Below, one piece after another: positions 17,642-26,569 of a DNA stretch of 64,000 nt. The notes below the pieces were generated by a model. It was not told the origin of the DNA. It worked only from the letters and a program-made list of their open reading frames with translations, and made no database searches. Position numbers and translations under genes: made by a program. Every line of letters begins with the position of its first letter. Within the stretch, counting starts at the first letter, position 1. The DNA is from Furfurilactobacillus milii (GTDB lineage Bacteria; Bacillota; Bacilli; Lactobacillales; Lactobacillaceae), in NCBI RefSeq assembly GCF_009864005.1, contig NZ_WEZQ01000011.1:1-64000 (forward strand), written 5' to 3'.

Positions 17642-18343
17642 ATGGTCATGATTAAGGTCCAACACAGCTCAAAAATTTATGGCAGTGGTGAAACTGAAGT
17701 TCGCGCAAACGATGATATCAGTTTTGCTATTCGTTCGGGAGAACTTACGGTTATTGTCGGTGCATCCGGGGCGGGCAAATCAACTTTACTCAACATTATT
17801 GGCGGGATGGATACCAATACTAAAGGCAACATTATCATTGATGGCAAAGACATCAGTCAGTACTCACCCAAGAAATTGACGACTTATCGGCGAGACCAGA
17901 TTGGTTTTGTCTTTCAGTTTTATAATCTCGTTCCTAATCTAACCGCCATTGAAAATGTCGAACTCGCCTCTGAAATTGCTCCTCATGCGTTGAACCCAAA
18001 AGATATCATGCAGGAAGTTGGCCTCAGTGGCCGAATGAACAACTTCCCGGCACAACTTTCTGGTGGTGAACAGCAACGGGTCGCGATTGCTCGGGCAATT
18101 GCGAAGAACCCTGATTTATTGCTTTGCGATGAACCAACGGGTGCGCTTGACTACAAAACGGGGAAAAGTATTTTGCAGTTACTGCAAGATTTCTGCCACC
18201 AAAATCATAAAAACGTTATTATTGTGACCCATAATGGTTTAATCAAGCCAATGGCTGACCATGTAATTGAAATTGGTGATGGCCAAGTAAAGCAAGACAC
18301 CCGTAATGATGACCCAACGCCGGTCAGCGAAATTGAATGGTAG
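17642..18343 (+). CDS. ABC transporter ATP-binding protein (MacB/LolD type)
   Basis: 233 aa. Walker [11 protein letters not shown]-loop region [13 protein letters not shown], signature [10 protein letters not shown], Walker B LLLCDEP and the switch TVTHN-equivalent IVTHNG are all present. It energises the FtsX-type permease encoded 15 bp downstream. The start at 17642 is supported by AAAGGGG. Expression is probably controlled by the divergent TetR. Confidence 0.92.
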   Translation: MVMIKVQHSSKIYGSGETEVRANDDISFAIRSGELTVIVGASGAGKSTLLNIIGGMDTNTKGNIIIDGKDISQYSPKKLTTYRRDQIGFVFQFYNLVPNLTAIENVELASEIAPHALNPKDIMQEVGLSGRMNNFPAQLSGGEQQRVAIARAIAKNPDLLLCDEPTGALDYKTGKSILQLLQDFCHQNHKNVIIVTHNGLIKPMADHVIEIGDGQVKQDTRNDDPTPVSEIEW

Positions 18344-18358
18344 GGTGGTGAAGACATT

Positions 18359-21010
18359 ATGAAACTGATTAATCGCAACATCCGTCGGGAGTTTAAACTA
18401 TCAATAGCTCGTTTTGTCTCCATAACTATCTTAATCGCACTGGGGGTGTTTATTCTTGTAGGTCTCAAAGCTACGGGGCCAGACATGAAAGTAACGGGAC
18501 AACGTTACTTTTCACAGCATCACCTTGCTGACGCAGAAGTCACCTCAACCACTAATCTGACTCAGTCGGATGCTAAATATTTGCGGACACTCCCACACGT
18601 TAAAAAAGTTGTCCTTGGTCAACAAGTTGATCTGCGTTTAAATGACAGCGGACAACGTGTGACACGAGTTATGACACTACCGAAAACGTTGTCCACGGTT
18701 TCCTTAACAAGTGGTCATCTACCCACAGCCGATAACACGGTCGCGTTGAGTAACAAACTAAAAAACCGTTATCACATCGGTCAGTGGATTACGCTAACGG
18801 CAAACAGCGACCGTAAGAGTTCACAACTAAAACACCGCCTGTTTAAAGTAGTTGGCTTTGTTAATTCCGCCAACTACATCAAGGAAAATGATCTCGGTAA
18901 CGCCAACGTTGGTAATGGCCAACTGACTGGTTTTGCAGTCGTCGCCCACAATGCGTTTGCAACAAACAACTATCAGGTAGCACGAATTAAGTTTAATAAC
19001 ACTCACGGAGCCGCCTACTCAGACCGCTACGAAAAACAAACGAATCGTAACGTTAACCAATTACAAAAAAAGTTGAATCATCACGCTCGGAAGCAGCGTA
19101 CTCAATTAGCTAACAGCGCCCAAGAGAAAATCAATCAACAATCACAAAAACTCCAAACCTTACAACAGCAATTATCAACCCAACAGGCCGCATTGATGCA
19201 AACCACTCAAGACACTACCTCGACATCACAAGCTCAGCAACAGCTTCAATGGCAACAAGCACTGCTGGCAAAAAAGGTCGCTAAACTTTCGTCGGCCAAA
19301 CAGCAGCTCAGTCAGATCAGCAGTCTTAAGTACACTATCCAAAGCCGGAATGATTACAACACCGGCTACAACGAATATGGAGAACGCGCTAACCGGATCA
19401 GCATTCTCTCGAACACATTTCCAATTATCTTCTTTGCCATCGCAGTACTGGTATGCACGACGACAATGGGACGAATGGCTGAGGAAAAACGAATTGAAAT
19501 GGGGACCTTACGTGCACTCGGTTTCAGCAAGAAAAATGTCATGAAAGAATTTGCGGTATACGGAATTTCGGCCGCGGTAGTTGGTTCCGTCCTTGGTACC
19601 ATTCTAGGAGTAATGTTGCTACCCCACATCATTTTTCGAGCATACACCGCTGGCATAAGCGTTGGTGCACTCCAGCTTCACATTCCATGGCTGTGGTTAA
19701 GCATCTCTGTCGTAATTGCTTTGTTGTGTACCACCTTACCTGCCTGGTGGACAGGCTATCAATTACTGAAGGAAATCCCAGCTACATTAATGCTACCAAA
19801 GCCACCTGCAAATGGTTCCCGAATCTTACTGGAGCGCATCACATGGTTATGGCGTCACTTGCCATTTTCACAGAAGGTGACGTTTAGAAATCTCTTCCGC
19901 TACAAAGAACGTATGTTAATGACGATTCTTGGTGTCTTTGGTTGCGTTATGTTACTAATTACTGGATTTGGTATTCGTGATTCTCTGCAGGATTTGGAAC
20001 ATATCCAGTACTCTCAAATTATTCACTACGATGCCTTAGGGGTTTATAACAGTCAGGATAGCGATCACAACATTCATCAATATCAGCAGACGGTCACACA
20101 AAGTAAGTCTGTCAAACGATCGATGCTGGTATATTATCAATCCATGTACGCTAAAAATAGCGCGACATTGGATAATCAAAGCATTACCATGATTGTGCCG
20201 AAGTCAACCAATCACTTTAGTAAATTCGTCACCTTACGCAATCGCCAATCTGGGAAAAAGATCACGCTCAATAATGACGGTGTAGTAATCAGTGAAAAGT
20301 TGGCCAGCCTGTTCAATAAAAAAGTGGGCGATCATATCACAATCAAAGATGCCCAAGGTCATCGCACCAGCGTTAAAATCAGCGGCATCACCGAAATGTA
20401 CATTGGTCATTCGCTATATATGACGTCAGCCTACTATAAAAAGGTATTTAATAAGACGGCGCCTGCGAATACAGAAATGATTCAATTGCATCATCACAAT
20501 GCAGCAAATGTCAACCGTTTGTCACGTAAACTCACGAAACAGTCAGCCAGCCTCAGCGTTGTTCAATCGCTGACGAACAAACGCATTATTTCAGGCATTC
20601 TTGGCGGGTTAAACAACGTCGTCCTAGTTATCATCGTTTGTGCTTCTCTCCTCGCCTTCGTCGTTCTATATACGTTAACGAATATTAACGTGTCCGAACG
20701 CATTCGAGAGCTAGCTACAATCAAAGTGCTAGGCTTCTACCCATTTGAAACGACCATGTACATCTATCGTGAAACAATTTTGTTAACGATTGCGGGAATT
20801 CTATTTGGTTTCCTCGGTGGTGATTGGCTCCATCGTTATATCATCGCCGCGTTACCACCAGAAACCGCCATGGGTGTACCTTCCATCCTGGCCTCGAATC
20901 TTGGTGTTTCAACTTTACTAACCGTTATCTTCTCACTTATTGTTATGGGGTTAATGGCACGTAAAATTAATCGTGTCGACATGTTGGGGGCACTCAAGTC
21001 CGTCGATTAA
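18359..21010 (+). CDS. FtsX-like ABC permease, large duplicated type
   Basis: 883 aa. One N-terminal helix (about 15-40), a large extracellular domain with a Gln-rich coiled coil (about 235-330), three helices, a second helix and extracellular domain, and three C-terminal helices: the duplicated FtsX layout of bacitracin or lipid exporter permeases. The motif EKRIEMGTLRALGFSKK and its second copy IRELATIKVLGF are the conserved coupling segments. It pairs with the ATPase just upstream. The N-terminal MKLINRNIRREF is typical. Cargo unknown. Confidence 0.9.
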   Translation: MKLINRNIRREFKLSIARFVSITILIALGVFILVGLKATGPDMKVTGQRYFSQHHLADAEVTSTTNLTQSDAKYLRTLPHVKKVVLGQQVDLRLNDSGQRVTRVMTLPKTLSTVSLTSGHLPTADNTVALSNKLKNRYHIGQWITLTANSDRKSSQLKHRLFKVVGFVNSANYIKENDLGNANVGNGQLTGFAVVAHNAFATNNYQVARIKFNNTHGAAYSDRYEKQTNRNVNQLQKKLNHHARKQRTQLANSAQEKINQQSQKLQTLQQQLSTQQAALMQTTQDTTSTSQAQQQLQWQQALLAKKVAKLSSAKQQLSQISSLKYTIQSRNDYNTGYNEYGERANRISILSNTFPIIFFAIAVLVCTTTMGRMAEEKRIEMGTLRALGFSKKNVMKEFAVYGISAAVVGSVLGTILGVMLLPHIIFRAYTAGISVGALQLHIPWLWLSISVVIALLCTTLPAWWTGYQLLKEIPATLMLPKPPANGSRILLERITWLWRHLPFSQKVTFRNLFRYKERMLMTILGVFGCVMLLITGFGIRDSLQDLEHIQYSQIIHYDALGVYNSQDSDHNIHQYQQTVTQSKSVKRSMLVYYQSMYAKNSATLDNQSITMIVPKSTNHFSKFVTLRNRQSGKKITLNNDGVVISEKLASLFNKKVGDHITIKDAQGHRTSVKISGITEMYIGHSLYMTSAYYKKVFNKTAPANTEMIQLHHHNAANVNRLSRKLTKQSASLSVVQSLTNKRIISGILGGLNNVVLVIIVCASLLAFVVLYTLTNINVSERIRELATIKVLGFYPFETTMYIYRETILLTIAGILFGFLGGDWLHRYIIAALPPETAMGVPSILASNLGVSTLLTVIFSLIVMGLMARKINRVDMLGALKSVD

Positions 21011-21035
21011 ACATTATCTCTAACTAACTAATCGA

Positions 21036-21078
21036 ACGACCAGTCGACGAATTCATTTTGTCAACTGGTCGTTTTTTA
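21036..21078 (+). terminator. intrinsic terminator of the ABC operon
   Basis: ACGACCAGT-cGAC pairs with GTC-AACTGGTCGT, followed by six T residues. Confidence 0.85.
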
Positions 21079-21368
21079 CGATTCATCACCAAATACAACT
21101 TTTTCTCAAAGTATTTTATCCTATTTCGATTCACAGCTGAATCCGCGGATACATTCTCACGTTAACTCATCAATTAATTAAAATTGATAAGACAAATTAG
21201 CACAGGTGTCTCATTCTTGTGTACAGTGTTCGACAACGATGATATACTGTATCGATTGTATGAGTAACTACTCAAAAAAGTCCGTTTATCGGCGGATTAC
21301 ATACTAAAATCGCAGCCTGAATTATCTTTAAAAAATTAGACAACGGCACAACTCAAGGAGGCCTTAAC
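21079..21368 (+). promoter_or_regulatory. upstream region of the VTC/CotH cluster
   Basis: No gene seen. TATACT near 21244 may be a -10 box. TACAGT and ACTGTA form an inverted pair around it and could be an operator for the TetR protein encoded inside the cluster. A small hairpin around TCCG/CGGA follows. The leader to the first ATG is about 110 nt. Confidence 0.35.
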
Positions 21369-22115
21369 ATGCTCGCCAACCTGGCGGCACCACAAAAAAG
21401 TGCGGTGCCAATGGTGTTTGAACGCCATGAACAAAAATACGTCATGGATCAGTCCACCTATCAACAACTTCTTAAAAAATTAGGCGATCAAATTCGCATG
21501 GATCAATATGGTAAACAGACGATTTCATCTCTGTATTACGATACCGAAGATTACATGTTTGCTCGCCGACAGCTCGACAACAGTAAGTATCGTGAGAAAT
21601 TACGTTTGCGTGCTTATGGCGACCCAGTCGATCATCATCAACCGGCCTTTGTGGAATTAAAGAAAAAGGTCAACGGCATCACTTACAAACGGCGCGTCAC
21701 CCTGCCTTATAACCAGGCTCACCGCTATCTTGCCAGTCGCAGTGGTAGCATCAGTCGCAATGACGATATGAACGCACGCGAAATTGACCGTTTTACGCAC
21801 TCCCATGAATTATCACGACAAACAGCAGTCATTTATGAACGCACAGCGTACAGTACTGCCGACGGCCTGCGACTGACGTTTGATGAAAATATTCGTTGGC
21901 GCTCCCGCAATGTCAATCTGATTAACCACAATCAGGGCATCCCTTTACTGGCATCAGGCATGGTCGTCATGGAAATTAAACTACCACGTGCGCTGCCCTT
22001 TGAGTGGAGTCAATTATTCGCCTCACTCAAACTTTACCCACAACCATTTTCAAAATACGGCCTGATCTATAAATACGGCATTCAGGGAGGGCAACAATGC
22101 TTATCAGTTATTTAG
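21369..22115 (+). CDS. VTC-domain polyphosphate polymerase-like protein
   Basis: 248 aa. It has the hallmarks of the VTC (CYTH-like tunnel) domain: FERHEQKYVMDQ at the start, ISSLYYDTED, YREKLRLRAYG, FVELKKK, and VMEIKLP near the end. The alternating K/R and E residues line the catalytic tunnel in yeast Vtc4, which makes polyphosphate from ATP. Whether this bacterial version makes polyphosphate is unproven. AAGGAGG upstream. It overlaps the next gene by 19 bp, showing tight coupling in the VTC-DUF4956-TetR-CotH cluster. Confidence 0.88.
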   Translation: MLANLAAPQKSAVPMVFERHEQKYVMDQSTYQQLLKKLGDQIRMDQYGKQTISSLYYDTEDYMFARRQLDNSKYREKLRLRAYGDPVDHHQPAFVELKKKVNGITYKRRVTLPYNQAHRYLASRSGSISRNDDMNAREIDRFTHSHELSRQTAVIYERTAYSTADGLRLTFDENIRWRSRNVNLINHNQGIPLLASGMVVMEIKLPRALPFEWSQLFASLKLYPQPFSKYGLIYKYGIQGGQQCLSVI

Positions 22116-22771
22116 GACCCAAACACCATCTCGTGACGTTTGAACAGATTTTCATCACGACATTAGTCACATTGATACTTGGTCTTATCATCGCCTTTGT
22201 TTATATGTACCGGAATCACTATTCCAAACACTTTATTTTCTCGATTGCGTTACTGCCGATCCTAGTCCAATCCATTATCATGATTGTTCACGGAAATCTG
22301 GGCGCCGGGATTACTGTGGCTGGGGCCTTCAGCCTGGTTCGTTTCCGATCGGCACCGGGTAACGCTCGGGAAATGGTCACCATCTTCTTTGCCATGACGA
22401 TTGGTTTGGCAACAGGCCGGGGTTACCTGCTTTATGCGACTTTCTTCACCATTGTTGTCAGTTTAGCAATGCTGCTATACACGACGCTCGACTTTGGCGC
22501 CAGCAATCAAAACGAGCGGTTAATGAAAATTACCGTGCCGGAAAATCTCGATTACGAGCATGAATTCGACGCCATCTTTGACCGTTATGCGAAAGAAGTC
22601 ACCCTCGATAATGTTCGAACGACTAATTTGGGGAGTCTGTTTGAACTACAATACCGACTCGTGCTTAAGAAACCGGATCAACAAAAAGCTTTTATCGACG
22701 CCTTACGGGAACGCAACGGCAATCTTGAGATTTCCATGCGGACAGACGTCACCAGTAACAATTCGCTTTAA
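22097..22771 (+). CDS. DUF4956 membrane protein
   Basis: 224 aa with about four hydrophobic helices in the first 135 residues, then a soluble C-terminal domain of about 85 residues. The segment GAGITVAGAFSLVRFRSAPGNAREM is the conserved core of DUF4956 proteins. These are regularly encoded next to VTC-domain and CotH-domain proteins. The role is unknown; a membrane partner of the VTC enzyme is a fair guess from the conserved neighbourhood. Start inside the upstream gene, with AGGGAGGG before the ATG. Confidence 0.87.
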   Translation: MLISYLGPKHHLVTFEQIFITTLVTLILGLIIAFVYMYRNHYSKHFIFSIALLPILVQSIIMIVHGNLGAGITVAGAFSLVRFRSAPGNAREMVTIFFAMTIGLATGRGYLLYATFFTIVVSLAMLLYTTLDFGASNQNERLMKITVPENLDYEHEFDAIFDRYAKEVTLDNVRTTNLGSLFELQYRLVLKKPDQQKAFIDALRERNGNLEISMRTDVTSNNSL

Positions 22772-22822
22772 CATTTAGGTTAGGAACCACCGTTTCAAGA
22801 GGAAGTACCAAGGAGAACAGAT

Positions 22823-23395
22823 ATGAAAAAAGCACTATCACGGGACTACATTGTCACGGAGGCCTACCACGTTGCTGAACAGGACAGCCTACAAAAGCTA
22901 TCTCTACGCGGTATGGCTCGCCATCTGGGAGTGCAACCACAAACGTTATACCATTACTTTCCAAGTCTGGATGATTTAAAGGCGGGCGTTGCCGATTACG
23001 GTCGCCAGCTCGTCGAACACGAGCTCTACACTAAGCTCGTCCCTGTTTCTGGCAAGGATGCACTTAAGGTTTTCGCCATCACACTCTTTTCGTTTGCCCA
23101 GGACCACCCATCCTTCCAGGAAATGTTGACGACAGAACATCACGGCTTTCGTTCACCACTCAAACTCGAAGGCGCACCAGCTGGCGCAATCGTAAATATT
23201 CTGCGCGATATTTTGACACCAATGGTTGCTGACGAGCAGGAACGTGAGCGAATGATGCGGTTCTTTTTGAGTACGCTGTTTGGATACGCCAAACTGTCCT
23301 TTAACGGTTTCTTCCCACAAAGTGTTAACGCAGAAGCAGACCTGAGTGATCTTATTGATATGGTCACTCAAGTCATCCCCAATGGATCGAAATAA
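22823..23395 (+). CDS. TetR/AcrR family regulator within the VTC/CotH cluster
   Basis: 190 aa. The HTH LSLRGMARHLGVQPQTLYHYFPSLDDLKAG is clear. The C-terminal domain is of the general TetR_C type. It lies between the DUF4956 and CotH genes on the same strand, with AAGGAG before the ATG, so it is probably an autoregulator of the cluster. Ligand unknown. Confidence 0.87.
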   Translation: MKKALSRDYIVTEAYHVAEQDSLQKLSLRGMARHLGVQPQTLYHYFPSLDDLKAGVADYGRQLVEHELYTKLVPVSGKDALKVFAITLFSFAQDHPSFQEMLTTEHHGFRSPLKLEGAPAGAIVNILRDILTPMVADEQERERMMRFFLSTLFGYAKLSFNGFFPQSVNAEADLSDLIDMVTQVIPNGSK

Positions 23396-23415
23396 ATCAC
23401 GGAGGGTCTTGAACC

Positions 23416-24882
23416 ATGTCAAAAAAACGCCGCCCACGCGTGGCGCTCATCAGTTTAGTTGGCCTCATTCTAGTCTTGCTGGCGGGTACGTTTACGTGGC
23501 TTCATTTTAATTCCACGCGTCAGTTACCGCTGGGTTCACGGCAAAAAGTTGAGCGGTTGCCACGTGTCAAAATCAAGGGTGCTGTCTCACAAACAGTCGA
23601 TAAGAACCCCACCGTCCGTTTTTCGTTTAAAGACCGTAAAACGGGTGTTCAAGAAGACGGCTACGCCACCATGAAGTGGCAGGGTCAAAGTTCGCGCCGC
23701 TATCCGCAGAAAAACTGGAAAATCAAGTTTTATAAAGATAAGTCACTGAAACACAAACTAAAGTGGCGGGCCGCACCGGGGTGGAAAAAGCACAGCAGCT
23801 ATGTATTAAAGGCCAACTATATTGACGCCACTCAATCGCGTAACGTCGTTAACTCACGGTTATGGTCAGACATGGTTGCCACTCGTTCTGGTGCTCCAAA
23901 ACAGTTAGTTGACTCGCAAAATAACGGCGCCATCAGTGGTTTCCCTATCGAAATGAAAGTTAACGGCGACCGCTGGGGCCTCTATACACTTAACACGCCT
24001 AAAGATGCCAAACTGTGGGGGCTAGATAAACATGACCCTACCAACATCGCCATCAGCAGTAACGAGTGGAATAAAGCCGACATGTTCTGGTCAGACAAGG
24101 TTAGTTACAATGCGACCGGTTGGACACCCGATGTGCCTGATTCGTTAACTCGTCAACAAAAACAAGACTTTGAACGATTGGTTCACTTCGTTAATACCAG
24201 CGACACCCAAACGTTTAGACAACATGCTCCTGAATATTTGGACGTTAATTCCGTCATTGATATGTATTTGTTTGCCAACCTTATTCACGATCAGGACGGC
24301 CTTGGGCGCAACCTTGAACTGCTCACTTACAACGGTCAGATTTGGCACGCCACCATGTACGACCTCGATTCCACTTGGGGGCTGTACGAAAATGGCCGCC
24401 ATATTTATCCGTCGGGTGAATCTGTATCCCATAACTATCCGAACCACGGCGATCTCAAAACGGCAGAAGGTAATCGCCTGCTACAACAAGTTGCCCAAGC
24501 CTATCCGGAACGCGTTCAGTCGCGTTGGCGTCAACTACGTAAATCCACACTGACACCGACTAAGGTTAACAATGAATTCACAACATTCATGACCACAGTT
24601 GGTGACCCTAATTATCAGGATAACTTCCAACGTAACCCTGGAATTCCATCCAAAAAAATTACGAGCTTGATGCAAATTCGCAATTCAGTAAATCGTCAGT
24701 TTAAGGACTGCGATGCACTTTTCAACGACTATACAAGTAACGTTAAACGACTGAACTTCAATTACGTCGCTCCAACGCCGACTGAATCCGAACGTCAAAG
24801 TTCTCGCGCAAAAGCTAGTTCAGCAAAGGCGCAGTCTGAAAACAGCCGCAATGACGATAGTAGTGATGTCAAACAACCGTAG
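23416..24882 (+). CDS. CotH-domain protein, secreted or membrane-anchored
   Basis: 488 aa. One N-terminal hydrophobic helix (about 12-32) anchors or exports the protein; the rest is extracellular. The CotH kinase-fold domain shows KWQGQSSRRYPQKNWKIKF, the Y-x-LKANY segment, and the metal-binding pair HDQDGLGRNLEL and MYDLDSTWG. A low-complexity Ser/Ala-rich tail ends it. CotH of Bacillus phosphorylates coat proteins; in non-sporulating lactobacilli the target is unknown, perhaps a wall polymer or surface protein. It follows TetR by 20 bp with GGAGGG. Confidence 0.88.
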   Translation: MSKKRRPRVALISLVGLILVLLAGTFTWLHFNSTRQLPLGSRQKVERLPRVKIKGAVSQTVDKNPTVRFSFKDRKTGVQEDGYATMKWQGQSSRRYPQKNWKIKFYKDKSLKHKLKWRAAPGWKKHSSYVLKANYIDATQSRNVVNSRLWSDMVATRSGAPKQLVDSQNNGAISGFPIEMKVNGDRWGLYTLNTPKDAKLWGLDKHDPTNIAISSNEWNKADMFWSDKVSYNATGWTPDVPDSLTRQQKQDFERLVHFVNTSDTQTFRQHAPEYLDVNSVIDMYLFANLIHDQDGLGRNLELLTYNGQIWHATMYDLDSTWGLYENGRHIYPSGESVSHNYPNHGDLKTAEGNRLLQQVAQAYPERVQSRWRQLRKSTLTPTKVNNEFTTFMTTVGDPNYQDNFQRNPGIPSKKITSLMQIRNSVNRQFKDCDALFNDYTSNVKRLNFNYVAPTPTESERQSSRAKASSAKAQSENSRNDDSSDVKQP

Positions 24883-24979
24883 CTAATGCTTCCCGCTTAA
24901 GGTGTAAACTATTGTTGAATGAAGTGCTGTTTGATTAAACATGGTCAGCACTGTTAAATATGCGGAGGAAGACACAATT

Positions 24980-25735
24980 ATGCAGTATGAAGGCGCACAA
25001 TTGGCACATTATGTGGACCGACCCAGTCGCTTTACGTGCCGGGTTGAACGAAACGGCGAAATCATTGAAACTCATCTAAAAAATACGGGTCGCGGTGCAG
25101 ATCTGCTAATTCCCGGCGCCACCGTTTCAATCGTGCCAGCTAAAAATCCTGAACGAAAAACGCACTGGGATATGGTCTCCGTCATCAAACGCACTGACCA
25201 TGGTGACTTCTGGGTAAACATTGATAGTGCCATGCCAAATAAGGTAACTAAGGAAGCGGTAGACGCTGGTCTACTCACCTTTCCTGACTTACCTGGCACA
25301 ATTACAGAATTCCGTCCTGAAGTGACGTTTGGCGATTCCCGTGTCGACTTCAAAGGTAAGACGAGTACCGGGCAAGAGTTCTTTGTTGAGACTAAGGGTG
25401 CAACGTTAGAAAGCCACGGAATCGTCGGTTTTCCGGACGCACCAACGATTCGAGCAGTGAAGCACGTTTATAATCTTGAACATGCGATTGACGAGGGCTA
25501 CATGGCCTATCTTTTCTTCGTCATCCAAATTGATAATATCGATGTGCTCACCCTCAATCATCACATGGCGCCCAAACTTACAGCTGCTATTAAGGCGGCT
25601 GTGCCACACGGGGTTAAAATTGCCGCCTACTGTTCAAAAGTCGACGAAAATGGCATGACATTGCACCGACCGGCTGAGTTTCGGATTGATGAACCATTTA
25701 TTGATCCGCAGGTAGAAATGGGTTTGATTAAATAG
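24980..25735 (+). CDS. sfsA: SfsA family DNA-binding/nuclease protein
   Basis: About 251 aa. It has the SfsA OB-like N-terminal domain (YVDRPSRFTCRVERNGE, CxxH-less) and the nuclease-like C-terminal domain with the conserved D...E-x-K arrangement (SRVDFKG, FVETKGATLE) followed by FPDAPTIRAVKH. SfsA was first named as a sugar fermentation stimulation protein and has a PD-(D/E)XK-like fold. The ATG at 24980 follows GCGGAGG; the longer frame from 24941 has no such site. Monocistronic. Confidence 0.9.
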   Translation: MQYEGAQLAHYVDRPSRFTCRVERNGEIIETHLKNTGRGADLLIPGATVSIVPAKNPERKTHWDMVSVIKRTDHGDFWVNIDSAMPNKVTKEAVDAGLLTFPDLPGTITEFRPEVTFGDSRVDFKGKTSTGQEFFVETKGATLESHGIVGFPDAPTIRAVKHVYNLEHAIDEGYMAYLFFVIQIDNIDVLTLNHHMAPKLTAAIKAAVPHGVKIAAYCSKVDENGMTLHRPAEFRIDEPFIDPQVEMGLIK

Positions 25736-25821
25736 ACTGTCCAACAAGCACATCTGGTGAAGAACAAGTGTCGCTCATGATATGGTTAGGTCATAACTAA
25801 ACCGAAATGAGGTGCACGCTT

Positions 25822-26085
25822 ATGAACGACATCTGTCAGAGTTGTGGTCTACCCCATATGAACCAGTTTGGAACGGAGACCAATCAACGCACTTCAAGCA
25901 TTTACTGTCATCGTTGTTATCAGAATGGTGAATTTGTTGATTACGCCATTACGTTCGATGAAATGAAAGTTCACGGGCTAACCATTATTGATCAGCTAAA
26001 TACATCTACATTGAAGAAACGCTTCATGAAATTCTTCTATCCGGGTGTGTTGAAACGAACTGAGCGTTGGCGTCAACAAAAATAA
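25822..26085 (+). CDS. putative zinc-ribbon protein, about 87 aa
   Basis: Starts MNDICQSCGLPHMN and continues with CHRCYQNGEF, giving two CxxC knuckles about 25 residues apart, the pattern of the Zn_ribbon_2 family of short bacterial proteins. The remainder is helical and basic. GAGGTG before the ATG at 25822 sets the start. Likely a small cytosolic zinc protein; role unknown. A terminator follows. Confidence 0.8.
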   Translation: MNDICQSCGLPHMNQFGTETNQRTSSIYCHRCYQNGEFVDYAITFDEMKVHGLTIIDQLNTSTLKKRFMKFFYPGVLKRTERWRQQK

Positions 26086-26127
26086 ATTAACTGCCGAAAC
26101 TGTACCAAGCAATTTAGTGTATAGAAA

Positions 26128-26192
26128 GTAATCCCTTTTGAACTCACCGAAGATGACACCTGTCTGATGATTTCTAAAGGGATTATTTTTGT
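26128..26192 (+). terminator. intrinsic terminator of the zinc-ribbon gene
   Basis: GTAATCCCTTT pairs with AAAGGGATTAT across an imperfect inner region, followed by a T run. Confidence 0.75.
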
Positions 26193-26299
26193 GCAATTTA
26201 GGGCTAAAGACACTTATTTTCAATAGTTACTGTTGCGGCATTGCATTCAGTTTACAAGCTGCTATTACGCTATTCACACGAAAACAACTGTGGAGCCAA

Positions 26300-26490
26300 T
26301 ATGAGGGCGTCAACAGTGATACCGAACCGTGAAAGTGTTGTTAATCCGAATGGTTCTCTCGGATTTACAACACGGACGGTCACCAAGACTCGGTTTCCCA
26401 CGAGGCTTGATGGCGAGGTGAAAGACTTCGGGTTTCAGAAGGCTCGAACCGGTCCCACGGTAAGCGTGTCACTGTTGACAACCGAAAGCA
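26300..26490 (+). ncRNA. structured RNA element, family I, copy 2
   Basis: P1 pairs 26309-26319 with 26469-26479 perfectly (GTCAACAGTGA with TCACTGTTGAC). The second helix is GTGTTGT/ACAACAC with an AATCCGA/TCGGATT hairpin. The third is GTCACCAAG/CTTGATGGC with one mismatch. GAACCGGTCCCACGG is conserved and is followed by CACG-GTAAG-CGTG. A TTCAAA/TATAAT promoter lies between this element and tex, which argues for an independent unit rather than a tex leader. Confidence 0.7.
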
Positions 26491-26505
26491 CCACTCAACA
26501 CTTCT

Positions 26506-26533
26506 TCAAAAGTCTGACACGAACACGTATAAT
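26506..26533 (+). promoter_or_regulatory. promoter of tex
   Basis: TTCAAA, a 17-bp spacer and a consensus TATAAT ending near 26533. It lies downstream of the family I RNA element and about 40 bp before the tex start. Confidence 0.55.
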
Positions 26534-26569
26534 TAAGTCTGTAACTCGCAAGATTTAATCGGAGGAAAT

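Noticed and set aside
26300-26569. Family I element as a riboswitch for tex
   Set aside because: A good promoter (TTCAAA-17-TATAAT) lies between the element and tex, and the other copies precede unrelated genes in the same way.
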